Of a stretch of 64,000 nucleotides of DNA, positions 42,275 to 53,855 are shown piece after piece (positions within the stretch are counted from its first letter, which is position 1; every line of letters begins with the position of its first letter). Under the pieces are notes generated by a model. The model ran no database searches, was not told where the DNA came from, and saw nothing but the letters and a program-made list of their open reading frames with translations. Made by a program: the position numbers and the translations under genes. Source of the DNA: Bacteroidota bacterium (GTDB lineage Bacteria > Bacteroidota > Ignavibacteria > UBA10030); assembly GCA_025454835.1 (NCBI GenBank), contig JALONQ010000003.1, positions 131,273 to 195,272 on the forward strand, given 5' to 3'.

Positions 42275-43297
42275 CTAATGCAAGCGTCCCATGATGCCTT
42301 CCGCGAGGTTGCGGAAGACAGCTCCGGCGTTGGTCATTTCGGGCGGGACCTGCGCAAACGTGTATTCGCCCGGACGGTTTTCGTCGGGTAACAACTCCCA
42401 GGTGAAGATGTAGACACGGGGATTGTCGAGATCGACGTCCAGCTCACCGAAGCGAATGTCAGAGAACATCAATCTGCCGTCAAGCTGATGGACCGTGTAC
42501 CAACCCTGCGAGAACCACATCAGAACCTCGTGCGCCCTGCTTCCGCGCACCGCGTCGAGCAGGCTGTCGTTACGCGCGACGAACTTGAACGTGAGGCCAT
42601 CGTGCTCATCGAGCAACGAATGGTACCCGACCCAGTAACCGTCTTCCACTTCACCCGTGATGCGCCAAAGCACGGTGTTGAAAATCGTCGGCGCGGTCAT
42701 GGTGCGTTCGACGCTGATACCCTGTTTCGCGAAAGCCTCCGCGGCCACCGAGTTGATATGGGCCTTGAATCCGAGCGTCGCTGCGAGGTAGATCGCACAA
42801 AATGTCAGGGCGATGCCATTGATCCGCCGGCGCTTGGCATCCTCGCGGCGCAGGAACAGTGCCGAGATGACCGCGGCCAACAACGGGAGGGTAAAGACCG
42901 GATCGACGATCGATATCGAGTTGAAGCCGACCGGATACTCGCTGAATGGTTGCAGCAATTGCGTTCCATAGACCGTGAAGGCATCGATCCAGATGGCGGC
43001 CTGCAACGCCATCAGCATGAAGATCAGCCACTGTTTGAACTCCGTTCGGTCTCGATACAGTCGATGCATCAGCCAGGCCAGAAGCGGTGCTGCGACGAGG
43101 TTGATAAGGACCGAATGCGAATACCCGCGATGCCAGGTGAGCTTGGTGACTTCGTCGAACAGCGGGTTGGCGAGAACATCGAGGTCGGCGAGGGTTCCGA
43201 ACACACCGCCCAATACAATGGCCCGATTGCCGAGCTGCCGCCCAAGGCAAACCTCGCCAATCGCGCAACCGATCGTGACTTGCGTTATGGAGTCCAT
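42275..43297 (-). CDS. YdjM-family membrane-bound metal-dependent hydrolase
   Basis: This 340-residue membrane protein starts MDSITQVTIGCAIGEV and carries the YdjM/DUF457 landmarks DLDVLANPLFDEVTKLTWHRGYSHSVL in pieces: GTLADLDVL and HRGYSHS, whose Asp and His residues are thought to bind metal. About five helices fill the N-terminal 190 residues, and the C-terminal 150 residues form a soluble domain. In E. coli the family includes an SOS-regulated member; no LexA box was recognised here. Substrate unknown. Confidence 0.85.
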   Translation of the reverse strand: MDSITQVTIGCAIGEVCLGRQLGNRAIVLGGVFGTLADLDVLANPLFDEVTKLTWHRGYSHSVLINLVAAPLLAWLMHRLYRDRTEFKQWLIFMLMALQAAIWIDAFTVYGTQLLQPFSEYPVGFNSISIVDPVFTLPLLAAVISALFLRREDAKRRRINGIALTFCAIYLAATLGFKAHINSVAAEAFAKQGISVERTMTAPTIFNTVLWRITGEVEDGYWVGYHSLLDEHDGLTFKFVARNDSLLDAVRGSRAHEVLMWFSQGWYTVHQLDGRLMFSDIRFGELDVDLDNPRVYIFTWELLPDENRPGEYTFAQVPPEMTNAGAVFRNLAEGIMGRLH

Positions 43298-43375
43298 AGC
43301 CTAGCCCCATGGTGAAACCGGGATGTCCCGGAAACGCGCGTAGAAAGCATGAATTGTTCCTTGATGCGGGTGGAT

Positions 43376-43624
43376 TCAGTCAATTCTGGTGTCGTTGTTC
43401 CTGCGGCCGATGTCTTCGCCCGGTGCTCTCTTCATCTTGTCTTTCATCCGCTTAAGCAAGTTTCTGGCCCAGACAAACTCAGCAGCGAGAATCGTAAGTC
43501 CAGTCGGAATAACTATGAAAGCAGGGCCCGGCAAGACGATCATCGCCACGCCGATGGCCAGCACTGTGAAACCGACCACCACCACGATCATTCGCCTCAA
43601 TTGCTGGAGCGTCTTCATGAGCAT
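43376..43624 (-). CDS. PGPGW-type transmembrane protein
   Basis: This 82-residue protein (possibly starting at the second Met, 43618) has two helices separated by VLPGPAFIVIPTGL. That matches the PGPGW family pattern (PGPG.....G) of small bacterial membrane proteins. The C-terminus is basic and hydrophilic (LLKRMKDKMKRAPGEDIGRR). Role unknown. It is separated by only 79 bases from the YdjM-like gene and lies on the same strand. Confidence 0.75.
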   Translation of the reverse strand: MLMKTLQQLRRMIVVVVGFTVLAIGVAMIVLPGPAFIVIPTGLTILAAEFVWARNLLKRMKDKMKRAPGEDIGRRNNDTRID

Positions 43625-43789
43625 GACTGTCGTTGCCTTCCCAGTAATTGGAACATGCGAGAGGGTTCGCTGTCATCAGGAACCCATGTTCATACATGAA
43701 CTGTCTCGTCAGAGTTCAGCCTCACAATAATCGTGCAGGACCATTGTTCGTAGGGTCTTGCGTTGCTCAAGCTCACAACAGCACACACC

Positions 43790-44311
43790 TCAGAGGGTAA
43801 TCCCTACACCGAGCAGCGCATAATGGAATAGAGAGAAGTTGTAGACCGTTTCATTGTCTGCCCCACCCTCGAGTATCCGGTATCCCGCTCGGATGGTGGT
43901 GCGATCGGTCAGATGGAGAACAACAGCGGCAAGCACATCTTCGGCCCTTCCCTGGGGTGCGGCCAGCGCATCGGCCTCAACGAGCACTCCAACAGAAGAA
44001 CTGGCCTTCCAGAGGAACCTCACATTGATCAGCGGAACGAAACCCACATTGGTCTTGGTGGACGACACACCGCCGCCCGAGAGGCTGATCGTCGCATCGC
44101 GGATCTTGGCGGAGAGACCGTGATCAGATTCGATCTCTTCTGACGTTGCAACGCCATATCGATTGGTCCGTCGGTATGAATTGAGATCCCATTCTGCATT
44201 GAGCGATTGTTCGCCGACGGCTCGTTCTCCCGCCAGAGGTCTGCGGAACCAGGCGCCGGCGCCTTTTGTCGTGCCCAAGGCCGCCACGCGACACATGACA
44301 TCGAGCATCAT
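43790..44311 (-). CDS. Beta-rich protein coupled to the SDR/DUF2867 gene
   Basis: A 173-residue frame starting at an ATGA overlap with the preceding gene. No signal peptide is visible at this start. The sequence from about residue 40 is beta-rich (LSAKIRDATISLSGGG, VGVLVEADALAAPQGRAED, TTIRAGYRILEGGADNETVYNFSLFHYALLGVGI) and resembles the last strands of a small outer-membrane barrel. If so, the gene may have lost its signal peptide, or the true start is elsewhere. Family not recognised. Confidence 0.55.
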   Translation of the reverse strand: MMLDVMCRVAALGTTKGAGAWFRRPLAGERAVGEQSLNAEWDLNSYRRTNRYGVATSEEIESDHGLSAKIRDATISLSGGGVSSTKTNVGFVPLINVRFLWKASSSVGVLVEADALAAPQGRAEDVLAAVVLHLTDRTTIRAGYRILEGGADNETVYNFSLFHYALLGVGITL

Positions 44312-45816
44312 GCTGCAGCCGGTCGATCTCGCACGCGGGCATCATCACGCAGGCCGGCATCGACGATCCCCCGCAGCATGCCGCCAAAGACCAATCCATG
44401 GAGCGGAGAGATCGCATACCAATATATCAATCCGAACAGTCCCACCGGGTCAAATATTGCCGTCTGGCGGACCGTTGCTGATGCATCGTCGCCGTCGACG
44501 TCGAACTGCAACCACGCCCGCCCGGGCAGCTTCATCTCCGCGACAAGACGAAGGCGGCGGTTGGGCTCAATGGACTCGACTCTCCAGAAGTCAATGGTGT
44601 CTCCAACGCGCAGCGTATCCGGAGACAGACGGCCGCGCCGCATGCCGACGCCCCCCACCAGTAAGTCGAGAAAGCCTCGCACATGCCACAGCCAGTTCCA
44701 TGCGTACCAACCCGTTTGACCGCCGATGCGCTCGATCGGCCTGAAGACGACGGCCGGAGGCCTCGCGACCTGCGCCGTCCGCGAGTCGACCAGACGCTTT
44801 CTGAACCGCACGCCATCCCAGGATGGCATGTCGCCCGATGAAGACAGGGCATCGGACCAGCGGGTGGCGGCAAACGGCCGTTCTTCGTTTGTGACGGCCT
44901 GGCGAAGCGCCTCTTCGATCCCCATCGGCCGGATGTCGAACGCCGTGAGCGCGGCGTCGTCGCGGACGATCGTGGAGTGAACGATACTCTGGATCAACTT
45001 GCGTCCGATGCGAGCGTACAGGGGCGTCACCAATCCCAGCCATAAACTGGAGACGAAGGGGGTGAGGACCGGCACGGGGATCATCCGGATGCGAAGGCCG
45101 CGGGAGCGGGCATATGCGCGCATGATGTCTGCGTACGATACGACATCAGCGCCGCCGATCTCGTAGATACGGTACTGTGAAACGGGGAGACGAAGCGCCG
45201 CATTGAGATACGCGATCAGATCTCCAATGGCGATCGGCTGCGCAGGCATCGAGACCCACTTGGGCGTCGTCATGATCGGCAACCGCTCCACAAGAGAGCG
45301 GATCATGTCGAACGACAGGCTGCCCGAGCCTATGACAATGGAGGCCCTGAACTCAAGGACCGGCACGCCAGATCCGCGCAAGATCTGCCCTACCTCCTGC
45401 CGACTGCGCAGGTGTGGGGAGAGGTCCTGTCGATCGTCGCCCAGCCCACCAAGGTAGATGATGCGCTCCACGCCAGCCTCCTTTGCAGCTTCGGCGAAGT
45501 TGTGCGCGGCTCGGCGGTCGTTGTCCTCGAACGACCCTGTGGCGCCCATCGAATGAACCAGGTAGTAAGCAACGCGCACCCCTCGCAGAGCAGGATCAAG
45601 GCTTTTACGGTCGAGCACGTCCCCCGCGACGACCTCCGTCGACGGTGCGATCCTCGGTCTGAGGAACTCAGGACGGCGCGCAAGGCAACGCAGATGAAGA
45701 CCCTGGCTCTCCAACGAGTGGAGCAAGCGCCCGCCGACGTATCCTGTCGCACCTGTGACAAGGATGAGGAAATCATCGGGGCGCTCAACTTCTACAGGAT
45801 CAGACTTCGACTTCAC
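44308..45816 (-). CDS. SDR-type NAD(P)-binding protein with DUF2867 domain
   Basis: This ~502-residue protein has an atypical extended SDR domain first. VTGATGYVGGRLL is the cofactor motif, with GDVLDRKSLDPAL and YYLVHSMGATGSFE; relatives are NmrA-like. A C-terminal DUF2867 domain begins near residue 340 (TGWYAWNWLWHVRGFLDLL, PDTLRVGDTIDFWRVE). The start is the GTG at 45816, preceded by GAGG at 45823-45826; the frame upstream lacks a good start. Function unknown. No stress regulator is adjacent, but KatG is next. Confidence 0.87.
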   Translation of the reverse strand: MKSKSDPVEVERPDDFLILVTGATGYVGGRLLHSLESQGLHLRCLARRPEFLRPRIAPSTEVVAGDVLDRKSLDPALRGVRVAYYLVHSMGATGSFEDNDRRAAHNFAEAAKEAGVERIIYLGGLGDDRQDLSPHLRSRQEVGQILRGSGVPVLEFRASIVIGSGSLSFDMIRSLVERLPIMTTPKWVSMPAQPIAIGDLIAYLNAALRLPVSQYRIYEIGGADVVSYADIMRAYARSRGLRIRMIPVPVLTPFVSSLWLGLVTPLYARIGRKLIQSIVHSTIVRDDAALTAFDIRPMGIEEALRQAVTNEERPFAATRWSDALSSSGDMPSWDGVRFRKRLVDSRTAQVARPPAVVFRPIERIGGQTGWYAWNWLWHVRGFLDLLVGGVGMRRGRLSPDTLRVGDTIDFWRVESIEPNRRLRLVAEMKLPGRAWLQFDVDGDDASATVRQTAIFDPVGLFGLIYWYAISPLHGLVFGGMLRGIVDAGLRDDARVRDRPAAA

Positions 45817-46106
45817 CAGAGACCTCGTCGATAGAATTGTGAACGGCAACAGGTGAATGATGGCGGAGAAACTTCCGTATTGGAGCTGGAAGCTTCCCGT
45901 CGATCTGCTGGCCGCAACTCGCCACGCTGGCGCGAAACGACCGAGCACACCGCCGGTGCGGGCGCTGGCGTGCATCCGGTTCCCTCGCCGGGCCAGATAC
46001 GGTCATCCCGCCCGGGAGCAACCCGGCGTGGTCCGATCGGCGTAGAGCCAACGACGTCGCCAGCCGCACAAGATGTTGCTGCCGCACGACCCTCCCTGCA
46101 CGACGG

Positions 46107-48927
<2,821 letters not shown>

Positions 48928-49004
48928 ACCTCCTCCTCTGCATTCCTTGCGCGATCGAAACCGGGTGCCGGACGGCAGGAGTTCTGCCTGCGAAGCGTCG
49001 GGCG

Positions 49005-49748
49005 CTAGTCGATACCGATCTTTCTTGTCGCCCTCTTGATGATCCACTGTGTGTCCGTGTTGCCCGATCTTCTCCACCTCTTGATCAGTGCCACGGTAGG
49101 AGCTTTGTTGACCCTCAGCCAATCTGTCAGATGGTTCGCCACGGATTTCTTCACAAACATCACTTCATCTTTCTTGAGGATCTCCAAGATCGCGAATACT
49201 GGTTCTGGACGATCATTGAAGGTGTCGAGCTTTGTGGCCCACGGGAGCTTCGGTCGTAACCCCTCGCTCGCCAGTCTCCTTAGGTGGAAGTTCGGAGAAT
49301 GCGCCCAGTCAGTGATCCTGGCCAAAGCTCGCTCGGGATAGAGGCGAATGAACGGGCGCACAGCGTATTCGCCCGTATTTCGCTTGGTGATCTCCTCAAC
49401 GGCATTCATTGATGCGTCAAAGTACGCTATCCCGTATTTCTCGACGAACTTTCCAATTGGCATGACCCAGTAGAACTCGGAGAACATCCCGGTTTCGTTC
49501 TTGTTCTCTTCACCCAGAGCCGCCACAAGGATCTTTGAGGCTTTGCGAAACCCCTTTGGCAGGCTATTGTGGAGTTCGTCAGCATGCAATTCTATTCTTT
49601 GCGTGTAGCCGGCGTTCCGGCACTTACGCCTTATGGCATTGACATACGCCCTCTTGGGGAAACCGCTGTACACCTGAAGGATCTTGTCTGCCAGCAGTTC
49701 CGCCAAGTTGGCGCCAAAGTGCTGAGTGATGCCTTTGTCGTTCGCCAT
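49005..49748 (-). CDS. DNA alkylation repair (AlkD-like) HEAT protein
   Basis: This 247-residue protein is all-helical with the ALK-motif style of DNA alkylation repair proteins: HFGANLAELLADKI at the start, PFIRLYPERALARITDWA, HLRRLASEGLRPKLPWATKL, and VKKSVANHLTDWLR. AlkD-type glycosylases remove bulky alkylated bases without base flipping. Catalytic residues cannot be assigned with certainty from this reading. AAAGG precedes the start. It is more AT-rich in codon use than the neighbouring genes. Confidence 0.85.
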   Translation of the reverse strand: MANDKGITQHFGANLAELLADKILQVYSGFPKRAYVNAIRRKCRNAGYTQRIELHADELHNSLPKGFRKASKILVAALGEENKNETGMFSEFYWVMPIGKFVEKYGIAYFDASMNAVEEITKRNTGEYAVRPFIRLYPERALARITDWAHSPNFHLRRLASEGLRPKLPWATKLDTFNDRPEPVFAILEILKKDEVMFVKKSVANHLTDWLRVNKAPTVALIKRWRRSGNTDTQWIIKRATRKIGID

Positions 49749-49790
49749 CGTATCAGGGCCTTTCTATCAATTCTATCGGATGAGCATCGC

Positions 49791-49979
49791 TCACATCCCC
49801 AACTGCGACATCAGCCGGTACATCAACATCGCCGGCCAGACCATCGCCTTGAGGACGCCAAGAACGCCATCCCAGAATCCTGTCGACTGCTGAATGTAGT
49901 AAACGGCTGCGCCAACGAAGGCGAGAAAATAGACGCCTCCAAAGGGTCCGTGGTGAACGATGGTCTTGTCATTGGACAT
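49791..49979 (-). CDS. 62-residue membrane protein
   Basis: A small protein starting MSNDKTIVHHGPFGGVYF with one to two helices (VYFLAFVGAAVYYIQQ; VLGVLKAMVWPAMLMYRLMSQL). AAGGAG lies at a good distance before the ATG. Similar short proteins of the form ...GPWGFVFFLAYIGAAVYF... are common and uncharacterised. A 3' copy of the gene survives at 48431-48475. Confidence 0.75.
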   Translation of the reverse strand: MSNDKTIVHHGPFGGVYFLAFVGAAVYYIQQSTGFWDGVLGVLKAMVWPAMLMYRLMSQLGM

Positions 49980-50105
49980 CGGAGCGCTCCTTGAGGAGAA
50001 GGTGATCACGACATGCTTGTTGCTGATGAACTTGGTCTACGCTTCCCGCAACCGCCGCCACCCTTCGTTGAGTGGTCTTCCGCTTGAGATCAATGGCACA
50101 CCGCG

Positions 50106-50495
50106 TCATCTTACCAACCTCATTGCACGAACCTGCACGACATCGCCACCTTCGAGCGTGAAGTAGTACACGCCAGCCGAGAAACCAGATCCGTCAAACG
50201 AGATCGCGTAGTTTCCGGGCTGCCTCACACCATCCAGCAGAACCGCGGCCTCTTGCCAGTCTTCCGTATAGACCCGCAGTCGAAAGTGCTGAGTGGTTGC
50301 TGCCGTGAACCGAATCGACGTCCAAGGACCGAAGGGATTTGGTTCATTCTGGTAGAGAAGAAAAGGTACAGGCGCTCCCTCGGGCAGTTCCTCATTCCCC
50401 CGAATGGCGGAGACGACCTCATTGTCGGAGGAGCATCCGGCCAGTGTCAGGAGAAGAAGGGCAGGGGCAAGGAACCAACGTTCGAGAGCTTTCAT
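50106..50495 (-). CDS. Small lipoprotein consisting mostly of a por-type C-terminal domain
   Basis: This 129-residue protein has a lipoprotein signal (LLLLTLAGCSS, Cys at about residue 21). After ~25 residues comes a full beta-sandwich of the type IX sorting/FlgD-like kind: LYQNEPNPFGPWTSIRF, then GNYAISFDGSGFSAGVYYF and a basic end (VRAMRLVR). Normally such a domain ends a large secreted protein; here there is almost no cargo. It is coupled to the PorV-like gene by an ATGA overlap at 50492-50495. Confidence 0.8.
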   Translation of the reverse strand: MKALERWFLAPALLLLTLAGCSSDNEVVSAIRGNEELPEGAPVPFLLYQNEPNPFGPWTSIRFTAATTQHFRLRVYTEDWQEAAVLLDGVRQPGNYAISFDGSGFSAGVYYFTLEGGDVVQVRAMRLVR

Positions 50496-51526
50496 TGGAA
50501 TGTCCACGAAAAGGACCCATCGAAATGCCATGAGGGAAGAAGCGCTCGCGTATAGCGCGCGACATTGAGATGGAGGAATCGAGATCGAAGTCCGGCCCCC
50601 CACGTTGAGTACGATGTTCTGGGGCCCGAAGTATCCTGAACGTAGCCGGCCCGGAGCGCCAGGAGGTTGTATACGACCAATTCTCCGCCCCAGCGGAGGT
50701 GATCGACCAGCGAGCCTTCAAATAGCTGGTTTTCAACATCGGCGGTGACCATCAAGCCCAGAGGAGTCGTACGGACCGGAGAATACGCCACGCCAATGAC
50801 GAGCATCCATGGAAGTCGCTCGGCGCGGCCTGCACGAGCCATGGTGACGTTGGGTCCGATGTTGGCGAGCGAGAGACCGATCGAAATCCCGTTGTGGCAG
50901 GAGGTATCTGCCAGGGAAGAAAGAGGGTTCTCTCCTGTCGTGGCTTCATGGATGTAGCTGGCTGACAGGAATTGGTTGCGCAACATCACGCCGCCGTCAA
51001 AAAGTACCGATGTTGACTTTGCCGCGTCTCCCTCTGTCGCGACGCCGAAATCCGACAGTTGCAGGCCCACTACGCCGAGACTGATACCGGCAGCCGCATC
51101 AGCCGACAAACTCCGGGCATAAGACAACTTCACATGCCAATCCATCAGATCCTCGCTCGGCGAAATGAAACTGGCCGGTCCCACCATGAGATGACGTCCC
51201 TTCCCGTAGAGGTTCGCACTCAGGGCAACGGTGCCAAGGTCGCCGATGCGGGCGAGCCCCGTCATATACGAATGCGTGACGTCTTCAAAGAAGGGAAGCG
51301 GCCTGACAAACGACCCCCCCAGACTCACCGACGGCGAGAAGGCCAAACCAGCGGCGTTGAAGTAGCTGGCGAAAGGAGAGACATCCAAGGCAACGCCAGC
51401 GCCTCCCATGCTGGCCGACACGGCCGATGGCCGGAACAGCAGGAACCTCCCTGTCGTCGACTGAGCAGACGCCATCGCAAAGATCCCGAGGAACAGCCCG
51501 GTGAGTTGACTCGTTCTGAGATACAA
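50492..51526 (-). CDS. PorV/PorQ-like outer-membrane barrel protein
   Basis: This 344-residue protein has a signal peptide (LTGLFLGIFAMASA) and the start typical of the PorV/PorQ family: FLLFRPSAVSASMGGAGVALDVSPFASYFNAAG, seen here in parts. The rest is an all-beta, FadL-like barrel. PorV shuttles type IX secretion cargo with C-terminal domains to the attachment complex. The start is TTG at 51526, with AAGGAGGAG just upstream. The stop overlaps the CTD lipoprotein gene. Confidence 0.78.
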   Translation of the reverse strand: MYLRTSQLTGLFLGIFAMASAQSTTGRFLLFRPSAVSASMGGAGVALDVSPFASYFNAAGLAFSPSVSLGGSFVRPLPFFEDVTHSYMTGLARIGDLGTVALSANLYGKGRHLMVGPASFISPSEDLMDWHVKLSYARSLSADAAAGISLGVVGLQLSDFGVATEGDAAKSTSVLFDGGVMLRNQFLSASYIHEATTGENPLSSLADTSCHNGISIGLSLANIGPNVTMARAGRAERLPWMLVIGVAYSPVRTTPLGLMVTADVENQLFEGSLVDHLRWGGELVVYNLLALRAGYVQDTSGPRTSYSTWGAGLRSRFLHLNVARYTRALLPSWHFDGSFSWTFQ

Positions 51527-51621
51527 TGTCTCCTCCTTACACCCTGTCGTTCATCTACGGTCGCCCCGTGATTTCGCCCGATCGGCGTCGCCCACGATCC
51601 TATGGGAGAGGCACAACACGG

Positions 51622-52002
51622 TCATGAGAACAGCCTCACGTTCCAGAATGGAAACATGAATGTCCAGCCAAACACCGACGACAATACCACATGGAAGAAG
51701 AGGTACGCCGCAAAGCCAACGATCCAGTAGAGAAGAAGCTTCGTCGGCGTCGGCTTGAAGAAGTAGGTGGACAGCAGGAAGAACGCCAACGTCGGGAGCG
51801 CGTATGAAACGGCCGCAGGAAGATGGAGAAAGGAGACGAAGAGCTTCCCCAAGAGATTGCTCACCGCAGCGATGATCAGGGCTTTGAGGAAGGGCTGCGG
51901 CTTGATCTGGAGGACGACAAGATTCCCGATCAGGATCGTTGTGGCCATCAGAAGGATCGAGATGATGATCCCGATCGTCGGATCGAGTTCCCTGTGGTTC
52001 AT
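51622..52002 (-). CDS. Four-helix membrane protein, unknown
   Basis: A 126-residue protein starting MNHRELDPTIGIIISIL. Four hydrophobic segments cover most of it (IIISILLMATTILIGNLVVL; ALIIAAVSNLLGKLFVSF; ALPTLAFFLLSTYFF; LLLYWIVGFAAYLFFHVVL). No soluble domain and no recognised family. It is isolated between the PorV-like and MDR genes on the same strand. Confidence 0.68.
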   Translation of the reverse strand: MNHRELDPTIGIIISILLMATTILIGNLVVLQIKPQPFLKALIIAAVSNLLGKLFVSFLHLPAAVSYALPTLAFFLLSTYFFKPTPTKLLLYWIVGFAAYLFFHVVLSSVFGWTFMFPFWNVRLFS

Positions 52003-52122
52003 TCCTTCGTATGCGATAGCATGCGTAGAAACCCGGTCAAGTGCATCGACCCGCGATGCTTGGCAACGTTGTGCGTTGCTGTCTCTCGCGCGCGCTGTTC
52101 ACCCTGCGACAAGCGGGGCGCA

Positions 52123-53106
52123 TCATGCGGGATCGTTTACGACGATCACGACCTTGCCCCGGGCATGCCCGTCTTCAAGATACCGGAGAGCGTCAGCTGA
52201 TTCACGCAGCGCGTAACGTCGATCGATGATGGGCACCATCTGGCCCTTCTCGAGAAGCTCCTTCAAAACGTCCAAGTCCGCCTTGTTGATGTTCGCCATC
52301 ATGGTGGACATCGTCTTGCCGCCGATCAGCGAACGGAGCCACTGCGCGAGCATCTCCAGGAGAATGGCAGGGATACTCTCACCGCCTCCCCCGCCGGTGC
52401 CCACATAGACCCCGCGCGGGTTCAAGGCGCACCAGTAATCAATGATCGAATGATAAGCGTTGGCGCCAAGGATCAGATCGTAGCGCTTTCCGGTGCGCGT
52501 AAAATCTGTCCGGGTGTAGTCGATGACATGGTCCGCCCCGATGGCTCGCGCCGTTTCCATTTTGCTTGTGCTGCACACGGCGGTCACTTCGGCTCCGAAC
52601 GATCTTGCGATCTGAACCGCAAACGTACCGACACCACCAGAAGCGCCGTCAACGAGGACCTTCTGACCCCTTTGGATCCGCCCCTTGTTGCGGAGTCCCT
52701 GGAGGGCAGTGATGGCTGCCACGGGCACGGCCGCCGCGTGCTCGAAGGAGATGTTGGCCGGCTTCAAGGCGAGCCGATCTTCACGCGCACAGACGTATTC
52801 GGCAAAGGTCCCCTGGCACGCACCGAACACGTCATCGCCCGGTTTGAACTGCGTCACCTGTTTGCCGACGGCCTCAGCCTGACCGGACACATCCCGACCC
52901 AGTCGCGTGCCTTTTGGTTTCCTTAATCCCCCGAACATGAGCCGAATGACAAACGGTGCGCCTCTCATGAGGTGCCAGTCAATTGGATTCACGGACGCCG
53001 CGCGAACGCGGATCAGAACCTCATTTTCCGCGGGGGTTGGCTTCTCAACCTCTTCATACCTGAGAACCTCGGGGGGGCCATAGCTGCGGTACACAATGGC
53101 TTTCAT
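52123..53106 (-). CDS. MDR-family NAD(P)-dependent alcohol dehydrogenase/quinone reductase
   Basis: This 327-residue zinc-independent medium-chain dehydrogenase starts MKAIVYRSYGPPEVLRYEEV. It has a GroES-like domain with SVNPIDWHLMRG, a cofactor motif DGASGGVGTFAVQIA and IGADHVIDYTRTDF. The C-terminal part has IIDRRYALRESADALRYLEDGHARGKVVI. It is a paralogue of the gene at 33229-34146. Substrate unknown. Upstream is the gene-fragment region 53279-53771. Confidence 0.9.
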   Translation of the reverse strand: MKAIVYRSYGPPEVLRYEEVEKPTPAENEVLIRVRAASVNPIDWHLMRGAPFVIRLMFGGLRKPKGTRLGRDVSGQAEAVGKQVTQFKPGDDVFGACQGTFAEYVCAREDRLALKPANISFEHAAAVPVAAITALQGLRNKGRIQRGQKVLVDGASGGVGTFAVQIARSFGAEVTAVCSTSKMETARAIGADHVIDYTRTDFTRTGKRYDLILGANAYHSIIDYWCALNPRGVYVGTGGGGGESIPAILLEMLAQWLRSLIGGKTMSTMMANINKADLDVLKELLEKGQMVPIIDRRYALRESADALRYLEDGHARGKVVIVVNDPA

Positions 53107-53278
53107 GAGATCCGTCCAGGAGTTCCGCCATATCTCACCTTCGTCCAGACGGCGCTCAGAGAGTGGGGCTCTGTTGACCGCCCGGAGGTGTTGTTGCGTT
53201 CGTCGGCAGTTGCTTCCATGCGAAGATATCCTCCCCTGGGTGTGAACAGGTCCCGATCCTCTGGGACGCAGCACCGAC

Positions 53279-53470
53279 CTACGCCTCTCGGATCCATTTC
53301 CACACTTCCCGCATCGTCGGCTCCTTGCCGTACATCAAGATGCCGAGATGAAAGACCTTCCCCGCCCCCGTGCGCATCAGCCCGATTGCTCCCGCAAGGA
53401 GCAGAAGGGAAGCCAGCGCGTGCCACGACGGAACGTCTCCCATCACCAACCGTCCGGCCATCGCGGCCGA
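53279..53470 (-). pseudogene. Duplicated 3' fragment of the ABC-2 permease gene
   Basis: About 63 codons ending at a TAG at 53279 encode MAGRLVMGDVPSWHALASLL, RTGAGKVFHLGILMYGKEP and a final WKWIREA. This is a close copy of the last ~63 residues of the permease at 61218-62414 (MAGRLVLGDVPSWHVLASLL and so on). The DNA agrees at roughly nine of ten positions across 53320-53466 versus 61251-61397. No upstream membrane domain is present. Confidence 0.88.
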
Positions 53471-53771
53471 AGCCTTGAACGGCGGACATCCAGCCTTGGG
53501 CGTACTTCGGCGCCTCCGACAATCGCACCGTAGCCATCCCTCCGTCAAACCGAAATCCCCGCTCGACCTTTCCTTCGGCAGATACGGCGCCTCCTGCAAG
53601 GACGGCCTTACGCTCCGAGAGAGTGTCCAACGGCGAGTCGTTCGCCGTCAGCCACGCGACCGCTCCCTCCGGCAGATCGACCGGAACGTTTTCTGTGCCG
53701 CAGGAGGCAGGCCATGCAGTGAGAACGAGAGCCAGACAACCCATCAGCGATCTGTGCGATGCGGCGATCAT
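53471..53771 (-). pseudogene. Chimeric fragment: lipoprotein N-terminus joined to a CMD-gene piece
   Basis: From an ATG at 53771 the minus strand encodes a lipoprotein signal (LMGCLALVLTAWPASCGTE) and a short mature part (GFRFDGGMATVRLSEAP). At about 53515 it passes into KYAQGWMSAVQGFG, matching HAQAWMSAVQGLG of the CMD-family gene at 59230-59550. The reading then runs out of frame into the copied ABC-permease tail. The lipoprotein part looks like the start of a LamG/concanavalin-type surface protein cut short. Confidence 0.75.
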
Positions 53772-53855
53772 GGACGCGTCCTTCGATCGTCGGCTAGCCC
53801 CAAGAGCCGACCGTGACACTGGAAGGGATCTTTCAGCACCATACTGGGGTCTCCC

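Noticed and set aside
53103-53819. A single 238-residue secreted protein
   Set aside because: The frame is a mosaic of a lipoprotein start, a piece of the CMD gene and out-of-frame permease sequence, so it is described as two pseudogene fragments instead.
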